Positions 12,201 through 22,945 of a stretch of 64,000 nt of DNA are shown here, in pieces (the first letter of the stretch is position 1; each line of letters begins with the position of its first letter). The translations under genes were made by a program, and so were the position numbers. Location of the stretch: positions 5,270,001-5,334,000 of the forward strand of contig JANFOG010000001.1 in NCBI GenBank assembly GCA_024336345.1, written 5' to 3'. The DNA comes from Mariannaea sp. PMI_226. Its lineage: Eukaryota > Ascomycota > Sordariomycetes > Hypocreales > Nectriaceae. A model generated the notes under the pieces. That model worked only from the letters and a program-made list of their open reading frames with translations, had not been told where the DNA came from and did not search any database.

Positions 12201-12387
12201 CGTGGGGAAGCGCCAAATTGAAACAATTCCTTGCAGAAGCACCTGACATGAATTGTAAATCTCAATTCCGAAATTTATCCCGTTCTTCTCTTTATAATGA
12301 GTGTTCGGGACCCCTTTAGCTGACACTGATGATGCCAGTCTGCAAGGTATTTTGGATGAAGAATTCGTATCGAGTCACATCCAAATC
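9286..12387. other. 3.1-kb gene desert
   Basis: AT-rich sequence with dense stops in all frames. Open frames are short and none resembles a known protein. I see no terminal repeats, no transposase motif and no tRNA. Confidence 0.55.
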
Positions 12388-13990
12388 ATGTCCGCAACAG
12401 CAACTCAGTTGGACACGGCCCCAGCGTCGGAAGCATACGAGCTCTCAACCAACCTCGCGAAGAACCCGGGCTGCGAAGAAGAGCCCGTAGGACCTCATTC
12501 AGAGCCTACAACCTCCAAAAATGATGGGAGAACATATCTCAAGATTCTCAGCGCCGGCTTTTCTTTTTTTGTCGCAGGTGTCAATGATGGCAGCCTTGGA
12601 GCCCTTGTCCCCTTTGTCATTCGAGATTATGGTATCAACACCGCCATTGTTTCCTCTGTGTAAGTAGCGAAAGAAGCCTTTTCTTGCTTTCTTTCTTTTT
12701 TCCTTTTTTTTTTGCTTTGGCAACGGTATCACTGATTCATCTGCCAGCTACGGGGCAAATTTCATGGGATGGCTTGTCGGTGCATTGACAAACACCCATC
12801 TCTCCCAAATCTTTGATTTAGGCTCGATGCTCTTCCTTGGTGCTGCGCTCCAAGTGGCTGGACACGCGTTGCGTGCATGGCGACCTCCTTTTGGCCTCTA
12901 CGCCGTTACATTTTGGCTTACTAGCTTGGGTCAAGCCTTCCAAGATACCCACGGAAATACCTTTGTTGCAAGCACCCACGGGTCGAACAGGTGGCTAGCC
13001 CTCATTCATGCCATGTACGCGGCTGGTTGCCTATGTGGCCCTTTCGTGGCGACGGCCGTTGCTTCAGCTGGGGACGTGTCTCGATGGTACTTATTCTATT
13101 GCTTCCCTCTTGGACTAGGTGTTGCAAACCTCGCTCTCGTGTTTATTGCCTTTCGAGATAGTTTTGGGTTCAAACAAAATAAGTCTATTGTGACCGATGT
13201 CCCAGCAGCTACTGAGATGGCTTCGCCAGAGAACTCTGACCATAAGGACACGGCCCTGAGCCTTATAAAAGAGACACTAAAGTCCCAAAGCATGTGGCGT
13301 TTGAGCTTATTCTACTTCTGCTACCTGGGCGCGGCGCTTACAGCTGGCGGCTGGGTGGTGGAATATCTTGTTGTGGTTCGAAAGGGAGATATTTCCAAGA
13401 TGGGTTACGTCTCTGCCGGATTCAACGGAGGAACTTTGCTCGGGAGATTGTTTCTAGGGGAAATAATCCATCGATTTGGGGCCCGAAGAATGATTTTTGT
13501 TTTCAGCCTCCTCTGCATAGCACTGCAACTTTTGTTCTGGCTGTGAGTTTTTGCTTCCGACAGACTGACAAACCTTGAAGGGTCACGAATCCCCCTCCGG
13601 TGCTAACAGACGTCAGTGTGCCCAACATTATTGCGGCGTCGATATCAATTAGTTTCTTAGGTTTCCTCATGGGACCGTACTTTGCAACGGTAGGTTTCTC
13701 CCGTTTATCCCTCACCTCTCTGCTCATGACGCTGATTGATAACCAAGGGCATGTCTATTGGTGCCAAGCTCTTTCCTCCTCGCATCCATTCCACTGCTTT
13801 GACATTTGTATTTGTCTTCGCACAAATGGGAGGATGCTTTTTCCCAATTATCACTGGCCTTGTCGCATCGCGGGCGGGTGTGGCTGTTCTGCAGCCTATA
13901 CTCTGTGCGCTCCTTGCTGCAGTTTCAATTAGCTGGCTTTTGGTCCCGAAGCCAAAAGATACTGACAATACATCTCTCCACCGTGAATAA
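12388..13990 (+). CDS. major facilitator transporter, FucP/BSC6-like
   Basis: Four exons, 12388-12659, 12748-13542, 13617-13689 and 13748-13990, give 460 residues. The ATG at 12388 is the first in-frame ATG. A cytosolic tail of about 55 residues precedes some 12 hydrophobic helices. Conserved-looking pieces include GVNDGSLGALVPF in helix 1, QDTHGNTFV in the fourth or fifth helix, YAAGCLCGPF, and GGTLLGRLFLG after the central loop. These resemble fungal MFS proteins related to fucose permease (FHS family) and yeast Bsc6. The cargo cannot be read from sequence; a sugar is plausible because a cytosolic GH31 follows 0.7 kb downstream on the same strand. Confidence 0.85.
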
Positions 13991-14707
13991 AGTGCGTTGA
14001 AGGTCTAGCTTATATGTACATCCTCTCTGCAAAGCATTGCCGTCATGCTCCATGGCAATCGGTTTATGTTGATTATTGGCCCCAAGACTGTTATTTCTAG
14101 GCCAGAAAAATTTGTATATAGTTGATATGAGTCATCTAAGGGATAAATCAAAGAGATAATTTGTGGCCGATGAGTCTCCGGTACTAGCTTAGCTTATACT
14201 GGTAAGATTGTGAGATATTGGAGACAAGCTGAAGAAATGATCTCTTCGCCAATTTGTCAACCTTCCTATCGAAGTTCCAGGTCATAATAGTGACGTGTAT
14301 TGAGGGTGGAGCATCCAATAGCGATCGCGATCGTCAAGCTCTCGAGAGTCCTCCGGAGGGGCGTCTTGTACTTTAATGGGACAGTGCCAAGGGCCGATTA
14401 GCTACCTTACGAGATGCAACCTCCAGTCTGAACTCTCCAACGTAAACCGCTCCGGTGGGGTTGTCATGAGGATGGATGGTGGAAAACTCCGGTGGGGTTA
14501 CACTCATTTGCTCTCCGGTGGAGGAGGATCTGCATTCAATTGATGGATAAAAATGTCTCTCGTCCAGGATGGTTGCTTTGATGTTGTTTAAACTAAATAT
14601 CTGACCAGTCAAAAGATTATTAGAAAAAGCCTGGGTAGATTGCTAGACACGGAAAAGCTCCTAAAACATATCTTCACGTTGACTGGTCAGTTGAATACAC
14701 CAAAGCC
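13991..14707. promoter_or_regulatory. promoter region of the GH31 gene
   Basis: These 717 bp contain a CTCCGGAG palindrome near 14351 and three direct copies of CTCCGGTGG (see the repeat entry). CGG-centred repeats are typical contact elements for Zn2Cys6 regulators. Confidence 0.45.
14450..14522 (+). repeat. three direct copies of CTCCGGTGG
   Basis: Copies begin at 14450, 14487 and 14513. The first two extend identically to CTCCGGTGGGGTT; the third continues differently. They lie about 190-260 bp before the GH31 start codon. Confidence 0.6.
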
Positions 14708-16752
14708 ATGCTCCTGAACGACAACAACACTCTTGTCTACAAGTACGATGCCGAAGTGCTTCGAGTCCAGCCTTGGGGCCCCAACGCATTCCGTGTTCGC
14801 GCCAGCAAATCCGCCGCGATAACAACTGAGGACTGGGCACTTCTCAAGCCTCAGCCAGTCGAATGCGGTATTGCAATCACGAGCGAGGGTGCCATTATCA
14901 CCAATGGAAAAGCCCAGGCGAAGGTCTCAAACCGGGGAAAGCTAATTCTCAGCGATGCCAAAGAAAATGTGTCTATCGAAGAATATGTTCGCAACAGGCA
15001 TGATCTGCTTGATCCCAAGTGCAGTGCTATTGAAGTCGAAGCACGAGAGTTCAGGCCCATTCCCGGTACCGATAACTTCCACCTTAGTATGCGCTGGGAG
15101 AGTCCCGATCCAACGGAAAAGATATTTGGCATGGGGCAGTACCAGCAGCCCTGGCTCGATCTGAAGGGCCAAGACATTGAACTGGCCCACCGAAACTCGC
15201 AAGCGAGCGTTCCATTTGCTCTCTCATCACTTGGTTACGGCATCCTGTGGAATAACCCCTCCGTTGGCCGCGCTGTATTTGGAAAAAATACCACCACATT
15301 CGAGGCGTATTCGACCAAGGTTCTTGATTATTGGATAGTCTTTGGCGATTCACCTGCTGAGATCGTCGAGGCCTATGCAAGCGCGACAGGCAAGGTTCCC
15401 ATGATGCCTGAATACGGATTGGGCTTTTGGCAGTGTAAGCTCCGCTACCAATCTCAAGACGAACTCCTAGAAGTGGCCAGAGAATACAAGAAGCGTGAAA
15501 TTCCTCTGGATCTTATTGTCGTCGATTTCTTTCACTGGCCGAAACAAGGAGAGTGGAAATTTGACCCAACATATTGGCCGGACCCTGGTGAGTTGCGTAA
15601 CTAAGAACCCATTGAGCTGAGCACGAGACTAAATAATTTATAGATGCCATGGTCCAAGAACTCAAAGGCATGGGAGTTGAGCTAATGGTGTCAATTTGGC
15701 CTACTGTTGACAAGCAGTCAGAGAACTATCAACATATGCTGGAACACGGCTACCTCATCCGCACTGACCGTGGTGTTCGCACTGGACTGGATTTTCAAGG
15801 GGAGACGATTCATGTCGATGTCACTAATCCAGAGGCTCGGAAGTGGCTCTGGACTGTGGTAAAGAGCAACTACTTCTCCAAGGGCATCAAGACGTTTTGG
15901 CTCGATGAAGCTGAGCCTGAGTATACTGTCTATGACTTTGATAATTATCGATATTTCCTCGGGCCCAATTTGGCTATTGGTAATATCTATCCTGTAGAGT
16001 ATGCCAAGGCTTTTTATGAGGGTCAAGAAAAGGAGGGTCAAACCAATATCGTTAACCTACTGCGCTGCGCCTGGGCTGGCAGCCAAAAGTACGGCGCACT
16101 CGTCTGGAGCGGCGACATTGCCTCGTCCTGGGGAAGCTTTCGAAATCAACTGGCCGCCGGCCTCAACATGGGTATCGCCGGCCTGCCCTGGTGGACTACT
16201 GATATCGGAGGCTTCCATGGTGGGAACCCGGACGACCCCAAGTTCCGTGAGCTCTTCGTGCGATGGTTTCAATGGGGGGCTTTCTGCCCTGTCATGAGAT
16301 TACACGGTGATCGAGAACCACGACAGCCCCAGCAAGGTACCACTGGCGGTGCGACATGCTGCAGCGGAGCCCCTAATGAAGTCTGGTCTTACGGTCCTGA
16401 GGTTTATGCCATTTGCCGCAGGTACATTCAGATACGTGAGGACTTGCGTGACTACACACGGAAGCTCATGAGAGAGGCCCATCAAAATGGGAGCCCCATC
16501 ATGAGACCACTCTTTTATGAATTTCCCAGGGATGAAAAGTCCTGGAACGTTTCGACCCAGTACATGTATGGCGACAAATACCTTGTTTGTCCTGTACTGG
16601 ATGCAGGCGTTGCGACGCTGAAGGTTTATCTTCCTCCTTTGGAGAATGGATTGAGATGGACTGTTTTCAATGGCGACGAGAGCTATCCTGGCGGGTGTTT
16701 GGTTGAAGTTGCTTGCCCGTTGGCTGAGATGCCAGTTTTTGTCAAGGGCTAA
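14708..16752 (+). CDS. glycoside hydrolase family 31, alpha-xylosidase-like
   Basis: Two exons, 14708-15587 and 15644-16752, give 662 residues. The protein has an N-terminal beta-sandwich, a (beta/alpha)8 barrel and a C-terminal beta domain in the usual GH31 order. The catalytic nucleophile is Asp at about residue 381 in FWLDEAEPE and the acid/base is Asp at about 451 in WSGDIASSW; WWTTDIGGF and RLHGDREP are further active-site signatures. No signal peptide is present, so action on imported oligosaccharides in the cytosol is inferred. Sequence style resembles YicI-type alpha-xylosidases more than secreted alpha-glucosidases, but substrate specificity is not proven. The upstream MFS gene may supply substrate. 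Confidence 0.92.
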
Positions 16753-17755
16753 AGTGAGTGGTAGTATCGTAATTGATAGAATATGCGAAATCGCATGATA
16801 TGTTGACTCTGTCGCGTGAGCTGAGGGTGATGGGAGGACTCCTCTTTGGATAAATTCTTCATTTTACATACGTAGCCAATATTGCCTCTCAGAAGAAAAC
16901 CTTTCTTGGTGTGACGGCGGAGTTTGCGTGTACGCTCGAACCCGGTCGAATCGAATAATGTGCCAAGTTATAGCCAGAGCCCAAGAAATTGGCTTCAAAT
17001 ATTCCGCTATTATTTCGCTTTTTGATTTTGCATTACATCTACTTCTCCTGTTTTGTTCCTGGAGGGGAAACCGACAAGATGGTAAGCAGGGTTCTGGTTT
17101 CCAGCATCTGATCAAGTTGCCCAAGATATTGGGCAGAACTTAAACGTGAGCAGTTGAATAAAATAGCAAGAAAAGACCAACGTCTTTTCTTTTTAGATGA
17201 ATACATGTCCCTAAAAGAAGTATAATAAAGAAGCCGTATATCACTGCAACTTAGTTGTAATATATCGACTTGATACGTTTGCTCACATACATACTCACTT
17301 GGGTTTTTTTTTCTCTTGACGGTATCGACTTAAAGGACCAAATATCACTTAAACTTTAGAGTAGTAGAATGAAGGTTCATAAAGGGTAAATAAAAAAGAG
17401 AAATGGCAAACAAAACGAACAAGATTGTTCTCTATGATCGCACAAGTTTTGTTGACGCAGACAATATTTCAGTTTCCAGAATCAAATAGCCAGCTGGACA
17501 AATACGATTGCTATTAGCTCACAACGTTACAAAGATTGACAGATCAGCAAGATAACGTGTGGCGTTGCAGCGGCCCAAGCTAATGCCCGTTTCTGACTAG
17601 GTAGACATGTGGTTCTCATCATTGGAGATTGGCGTCTTGTTGCGCCTCAAACTCCATTTCATGAGAGAATTTCTTATCACTTTGGTATCCACATCCACAC
17701 TCAATCTCATCCCAATCTCTCCCTCACCAGCTTTCTCACGAAAAGCCACGCAATA
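16753..17755. other. intergenic, no gene recognised
   Basis: AT-rich and T-run-rich flank, likely the promoter of the phosphatase gene. No supported coding frame. Confidence 0.5.
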
Positions 17756-18766
17756 ATGGCGAAAGAAGCAGATGGAATGAGCCTTGAGCTCGTCTCATGG
17801 CTCAAGACGCTCAACATTCCGGAGTCACGACATTTATTACAAACTGAAATTCTTCCTTCGCTCCTCGGCGCCATCGCAGACATTGGCAAGGCATTAAGAT
17901 CGGCAAACGTCACGTTGGCCGGGTCCGCCAACACTTTTGGCGATGAACAGCTCAACGTCGATGTGTTGGCTGAAAACATTCTGCGCGATTGCATAGCCAA
18001 GTGTTCAGCCATTGTCACGGCTAGCAGTGAGGAGGACCCCATTGAACGTCCAGCTCGACAGGGAGAGACGTTTTCATCGAAGCAAAATGGCGAGAAATAC
18101 ACTCTTGCGTTTGATCCTCTAGATGGAAGCTCAATCATCGCCCCGAACTGGTCTGTGGGCACCATCATCGGTATCTGGGATGGTCCTTCAGCACTGGGAC
18201 TGAACCCAGCTGAGAAACAGATAGCCTCTGTTCTTGGTGTCTATGGACCTCGAACCACTGCCATCGTGGCCCTTCGCATACCTGGCGCCGCCGCTGCCTG
18301 CTTCGAGGTGAGACTAGGCGAAGACAGCAACTCCCGATGTGAGATTGTTCGTCCTGAGGTCCGACTGTCGATACCGCCATTCAAGACTCGGTACTTCGCT
18401 CCCGCAAATTTACGTTCCGCGGCGGAGAATCAGAAATACATGAACCTCATTACCAAATTTGTACAGGAAAAGTACACTCTCCGATATTCCGGTGGACTCA
18501 TTCCGGATGTAGTGCATGCTCTAGTCAAAGGGCATGGCATCTACATCTCTCCAGTCGTCAAGGCGAGTGATGCAAAGCTCAGGCGGCTCTATGAGCTATG
18601 TCCTGTAGCTCTGGTCATCGAGTGCGTGGGCGGTCAGGCTATCGACCCAGCGGATGGAAAGAGAATTCTCGACAGGGCGGTTGAGAACTGTGACGAACGA
18701 GCTGGCCTAGTTTGCGGAACAACAGGAGAAGTTGATAGTGTGAGGGATGCGCTGCTGGGACAGTAA
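17756..18766 (+). CDS. fructose-1,6-/sedoheptulose-1,7-bisphosphatase family protein
   Basis: Single exon, 336 residues. The start at 17756 follows a CAATA context; the frame is open further upstream but the family begins here. Class I FBPase signatures are visible: GSANTFGDEQLNVDV, then the metal-binding FDPLDGSS, a NWSVGTIIGIW segment, RYSGGLIPDV, and a C-terminal IECVGGQAIDPADG. The family removes the C1 phosphate from fructose- or sedoheptulose bisphosphate in the cytosol with Mg2+. The SGG-IPDV segment and the overall shortness fit the SBPase-like branch better than the canonical gluconeogenic enzyme, so a role in pentose phosphate or sedoheptulose metabolism is possible. No neighbour clarifies this. 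Confidence 0.85.
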   Translation: MAKEADGMSLELVSWLKTLNIPESRHLLQTEILPSLLGAIADIGKALRSANVTLAGSANTFGDEQLNVDVLAENILRDCIAKCSAIVTASSEEDPIERPARQGETFSSKQNGEKYTLAFDPLDGSSIIAPNWSVGTIIGIWDGPSALGLNPAEKQIASVLGVYGPRTTAIVALRIPGAAAACFEVRLGEDSNSRCEIVRPEVRLSIPPFKTRYFAPANLRSAAENQKYMNLITKFVQEKYTLRYSGGLIPDVVHALVKGHGIYISPVVKASDAKLRRLYELCPVALVIECVGGQAIDPADGKRILDRAVENCDERAGLVCGTTGEVDSVRDALLGQ

Positions 18767-19766
18767 TGATCTCACTCGAGGAGGACAGGCAGGTTTCCAA
18801 CTTGGCGGAGTAAAATTTGTCGTTTTGAATGATTCTTTTATAGACAGAATTAGAATATAGACTAGGGAGGCTCGACATTTGTCACATAGATCGGAGGCGA
18901 AATTCAAGTGCATTAGAATCCATTTCCGTTTCCAGGCCTCATAGCATGCACATCTTATTCCTACCTACCTTACCTACCCATTTATGGAAGTCAAGGTAGA
19001 CAGAGCGAGCAACTAATTTCTGGTCACTACCTTTTCTGGGTTCTGCCTTTTCCAGCTATCCTGCTATTTTCAATGGCAAGTACTGATTTATAAACGAGGT
19101 TAAGCAAATAGTAAATACAAAATACTAAATACCAAACGGTAAGCCCGTTAAAGCACTCTGAGTACTCGGAACGAGGAAATTCATAGTAGGAGAAGCTGGT
19201 AGACTTGGTGGTAAAATAAAACATGCTTGAGTGACCTACTACTCTAGGAGGCCATTAGCTCAATCCAGTTGATGTGGCTATCGCCATGATTATGCTAAGG
19301 ATCCTCGTATTGGCTAGATAAGTTGAGTGGTATTTCCATGAAAGAGATGACTTAGAAAGACTACGTCAATGACCCGTCACACTCTTGCCTATCGTCCGCA
19401 GTCATTTGACCTCGCCATCATCGTCAGCCTGTCATCTAAAGCGTGTATATCCACTTTTAGGTCTGATAGGCAAAGGCTTTGGTTTGGGCATTCGACTCAG
19501 GCAATATGGCACCTAATATATACAAATTACCGACCCAGCCACTGCTGGCAAATGTAGACATCGTATATTCCCAGTAGATTGAATACCTTAACATACACCT
19601 TTAATCGCTGATAATTGGTGACCTAGGCGGCGTTCTTTGGAACCATTCATCCCAATGGCAGTTGGTAGATGGAAATAAGTCCGAGACTGCTCTACGAAGA
19701 GGATCTCAAGGAACGTAGCGTAGGTATGAAATTTACGCGATATGAGGTGTCTAGTATATATAATGA

Positions 19767-19790
19767 TTTTTTTTTTTTTTTTTTTTTTTT
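19767..19790 (+). repeat. poly-T tract (24 nt)
   Basis: An uninterrupted run of 24 T residues in non-coding DNA. Confidence 0.9.
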
Positions 19791-20238
19791 CAGTTGGTGA
19801 GCTCCGGCGAGAAGATGACCTAAAAAGTCGATGTTAACCATATCCCTCGCACTGATATGGATCGCAACTCTGGCATTTATGTAAACGGCGGTGCCAGCAT
19901 TGAGTATGCCAGGGGGGGAGGAGAAAAAGGTACAGGGCAGTGTCGGGTTTATTTAGGTGAGCGTCATTTTGTTGCGTCTATGCTCTTCACTCATGATATA
20001 GATGTTGGGTGGGTGGGCTGTTGGCGTTGTATGGAAGCTCAAGGCGGGCAGTAAAGAGATCCCAGCCGTTGCCACAGCCGATTTTGCCAGTCGGTAGTCA
20101 GTGTTTCTAGTGAGTATGCGCCAAGATGAATAGACTCAAGACCAAGCCACGCTGGGAGTGTCCCCCGAGTCACCGACCGGCCAGTAATTTTTTTTTCTCT
20201 TTTTTCGGTTTACTGGTGATATCGATAAAAGAGTGACT

Positions 20239-20259
20239 GGTAATTGGTAATTGGTAATT
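20239..20259 (+). repeat. tandem repeat (GGTAATT)x3
   Basis: Three perfect 7-bp copies in non-coding DNA. Confidence 0.85.
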
Positions 20260-20469
20260 ACTTTGGTGCCGCATCAGGCGCTTCCTGACTCGGGTTGGCT
20301 GATGGAGGGGACCAGTGCCCCCATCAGCATTGGAATGAATGGACTTGGGCGCGGCCGAGACAAGCTCTTCAAACTGTAACGGCTGATTTAGTGGCGGGTA
20401 CGAAACGTGTCTCATGCTTTATCGACTCATCTCAAAACTGTCCTATGCCCTGGGCAGAAGATTGCTTCT

Positions 20470-20876
20470 GGGGGAGACATAGTCGCAGCAGCTTAGGATG
20501 ACCTCGTCGTATTTGAGAGCCGTTGGTCGCACACTGCAGGGGAAAATGGGCAGATAAATACTGTAACCACCCAGTGCAGGATGTGCGAAAATACCAAAAC
20601 AGAACAAGAATATCACCAACAAGCAAAGCGAATCATCAGCAGGGACCGCCACCGCTGCCACCCACCCACCATCACCAACCCGCAGCCATGCAAAACGGTA
20701 AGCTCCTCGTCAATCAAAAATTCCAATCCATCAGTGGAGACGCAATCACGTCCCCGTTTAATCTTGCAGGTGCGGCAGCCGGCCCGGGACTTGGATCGGC
20801 ACTTCATCTGAATCTGGACGACGGGGGGATGGGGGACCCTCTTGGGGGGAGCGCTTGGCGGGCCATTCGATGACAA
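20470..20876 (-). pseudogene. relic of a Zn2Cys6 transcription factor N terminus
   Basis: From an ATG at 20876 the minus strand encodes a proline-rich leader and KCRSKSRAGCRTCKIKRG, the classic entry to a fungal zinc cluster. Joining a GT donor at 20749 to a CCTGCAG acceptor at 20534 continues it as CRTCKIKRGLCDQR, so the first three cysteines have exact C-x2-C-x6-C spacing. After DQRLSN the expected fourth and fifth cysteines are missing and an in-frame TAA follows. A CDYVSPRS segment typical of the end of such a cluster appears just beyond in another frame. No fungal_trans body follows. The reading is a truncated, decayed gene copy; a functional short protein is unlikely. Confidence 0.45.
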
Positions 20877-22945
20877 AATCTGGGGAAATGAAGGAAGCGT
20901 CAGAGCAGGCGAGAATTAGTCATGAAAGCGGAGAATGGCCTCGCAGTCGCCTTCACAGGACCAGAACGCATTATTACGTAGGTTGGTGTGCTCTGCATTG
21001 TAAAGTGTTACACCAGAGTCATCCGTAATCTGTGATTAGTTGCCGGCTGCAGGCTACAGGCCACGATTCACAAGTTCAGGCCAAATCCCGCCATGCTCAA
21101 ATAGGGCACACTTTGCGGGAGAAGATGAGGAGGAGGGGGGATATCGTACAGGAGGTAGCTATCTTTCAGCCTGCTCTCCCTCCCTCCTCGCCTCCTTCAC
21201 TTATCTGAGCCAACGGCATTTTCACTTCACCTTTATTGCCGTAGCATCCGACGAGATTAGAAAGGACAGGCCAATCACACCGACAGGAAGAACGCGTCAC
21301 GCCCACAGGACAGGTCAGTGGTACTGGTGCGATCCTAACCCCAATGAGTAAGTTTTTTGTCCCAGAGAGATAAGACCTCGTCTTGCTTTGCACGAATCAC
21401 ACCAGCCACATTGACATTTGACACTGACCTTCTGTCACGGCTGACTTGAATGGCCCGGACAATTTCTTTTTTTGTGCTGGTGGACGTTACCTTCATGTGC
21501 CCCTTGACCCTTCGATAAAGCTTGAACAAAGCTGAAGCTATCGAGCGCCCCGAGTTACACCATGCAGAAAGGTGGCGATGGCTCGCTTGCACTGACACAT
21601 GACTCTGAGCTCACCCCCATGAAGGTTGCACCAGCTGTCACCCATCAATCATCATGCTAAGGCGGTGGAGGTGTGGCATCTACCTCGGCTCCATTCCATC
21701 GGTTTCAACCGTAATGCGCACAGAGTAATCCACACAAAGCATTGTGATAACCTCCAATCAAACAGTTGATACTCGAGCCAACTCATAAAAAAAAAAGTCC
21801 CCCCCAATTCCCTCTCGGTATATCTCTCTCCTTTGTCTTGACTCTCTTCCCCGCTCCTTGGACATGTCAGCTGTGCCCGTGATTGTGGGTATTGCAAGAG
21901 GCGGTATTAGATAGTATCCCCCGTGGCACTCATCAAACAGGCAATTATTATCGATAAAAGGCGAGCCAACCAACTTTTTGGAACATGGAAGATGGAATCC
22001 GGCCCGTGGGTTGAGCCACTGACGCCTGCTTCGTGAAAAATGCACAATCGTGTCCTTAGGCGCAGATCAAAATGCGGGGGAATAAGCTTCCTCCTCCCTC
22101 CCTCCCTTCCCGCCTGCACGAGCTCATTGGCGGTGTACTAATCTCGAGAGGCGCAGTCAAAGTGTCTCTCGGCTCGGAGGTTCATATTGGGGGATTGTCT
22201 TCTTGGTGCGTTTTGGAATGAGGAGCTGAGTGCCCCCAAGTAAAAATATTCTGTATTGAAATGCAAGCCATTATGTGCGTCTCCCGTCATCGTGGTGTAT
22301 TATCGTCACATTCCTATGTCCTCTGGCCATCTGACGTCTCACGGAGAGGAGCTATCTGTCGATACAAATGCAGATCAAATCAGCCCAATCTATCCTATCG
22401 CTGGTTATCAGCGGTTCCTCGACCATGCCACTCCTCAATGCCCTTCTTTTTGCCCCATCTGGCCAAGAACCTCGGCGGGTTATTTTACCTCCTTTCGGTT
22501 TAGCCCCCTGGCATCTCCCATGAACCTCTGTGTGTGTGCATGAGGGCTCCCTTGTCCACGTCTCAGTTCGGGGTACCATTGTTACCTCATCTATGTGGTG
22601 CTGTCCAAGGTACGACAGGGCCCCTGTGTACACAGTATAGCTTGTCAGTCATTATCTCAACAACCAGGCAAAAACAAGACCAACTCTGTTAGCCAGAGCC
22701 AGCCTCAAGGCTTATCATGGGCCACGAGGTCGAAGGGGGGGTGAGAGAGGGGGAATTACACCGAAGCCATCAATCAGCTTGCGCCTAGAATTCGTACAAC
22801 ATATAAACTCAGAGCCCAGTCGGTCGCCCTATCAATATATTCCCTTTTTGGACCTTGATTGTCTTGAACTAGACTACTCCTTCACAATCTCAAAAAACTT
22901 CATTGCATTGTTTCTCTCTCTTGTTCATTGCGATACCTTGAAGCC

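Larger units (their letters stand above)
18767..22945. other. 4.2-kb gene desert with one gene relic
   Basis: No intact gene is visible. The interval holds simple repeats, a 24-T run and a decayed Zn2Cys6 zinc-cluster segment, listed separately. The right part is probably a long promoter for the permease at 22946. Confidence 0.55.

Noticed and set aside
20523..20873. Plus-strand open frame in the desert
   Set aside because: It is antisense to the zinc-cluster relic and resembles no family.
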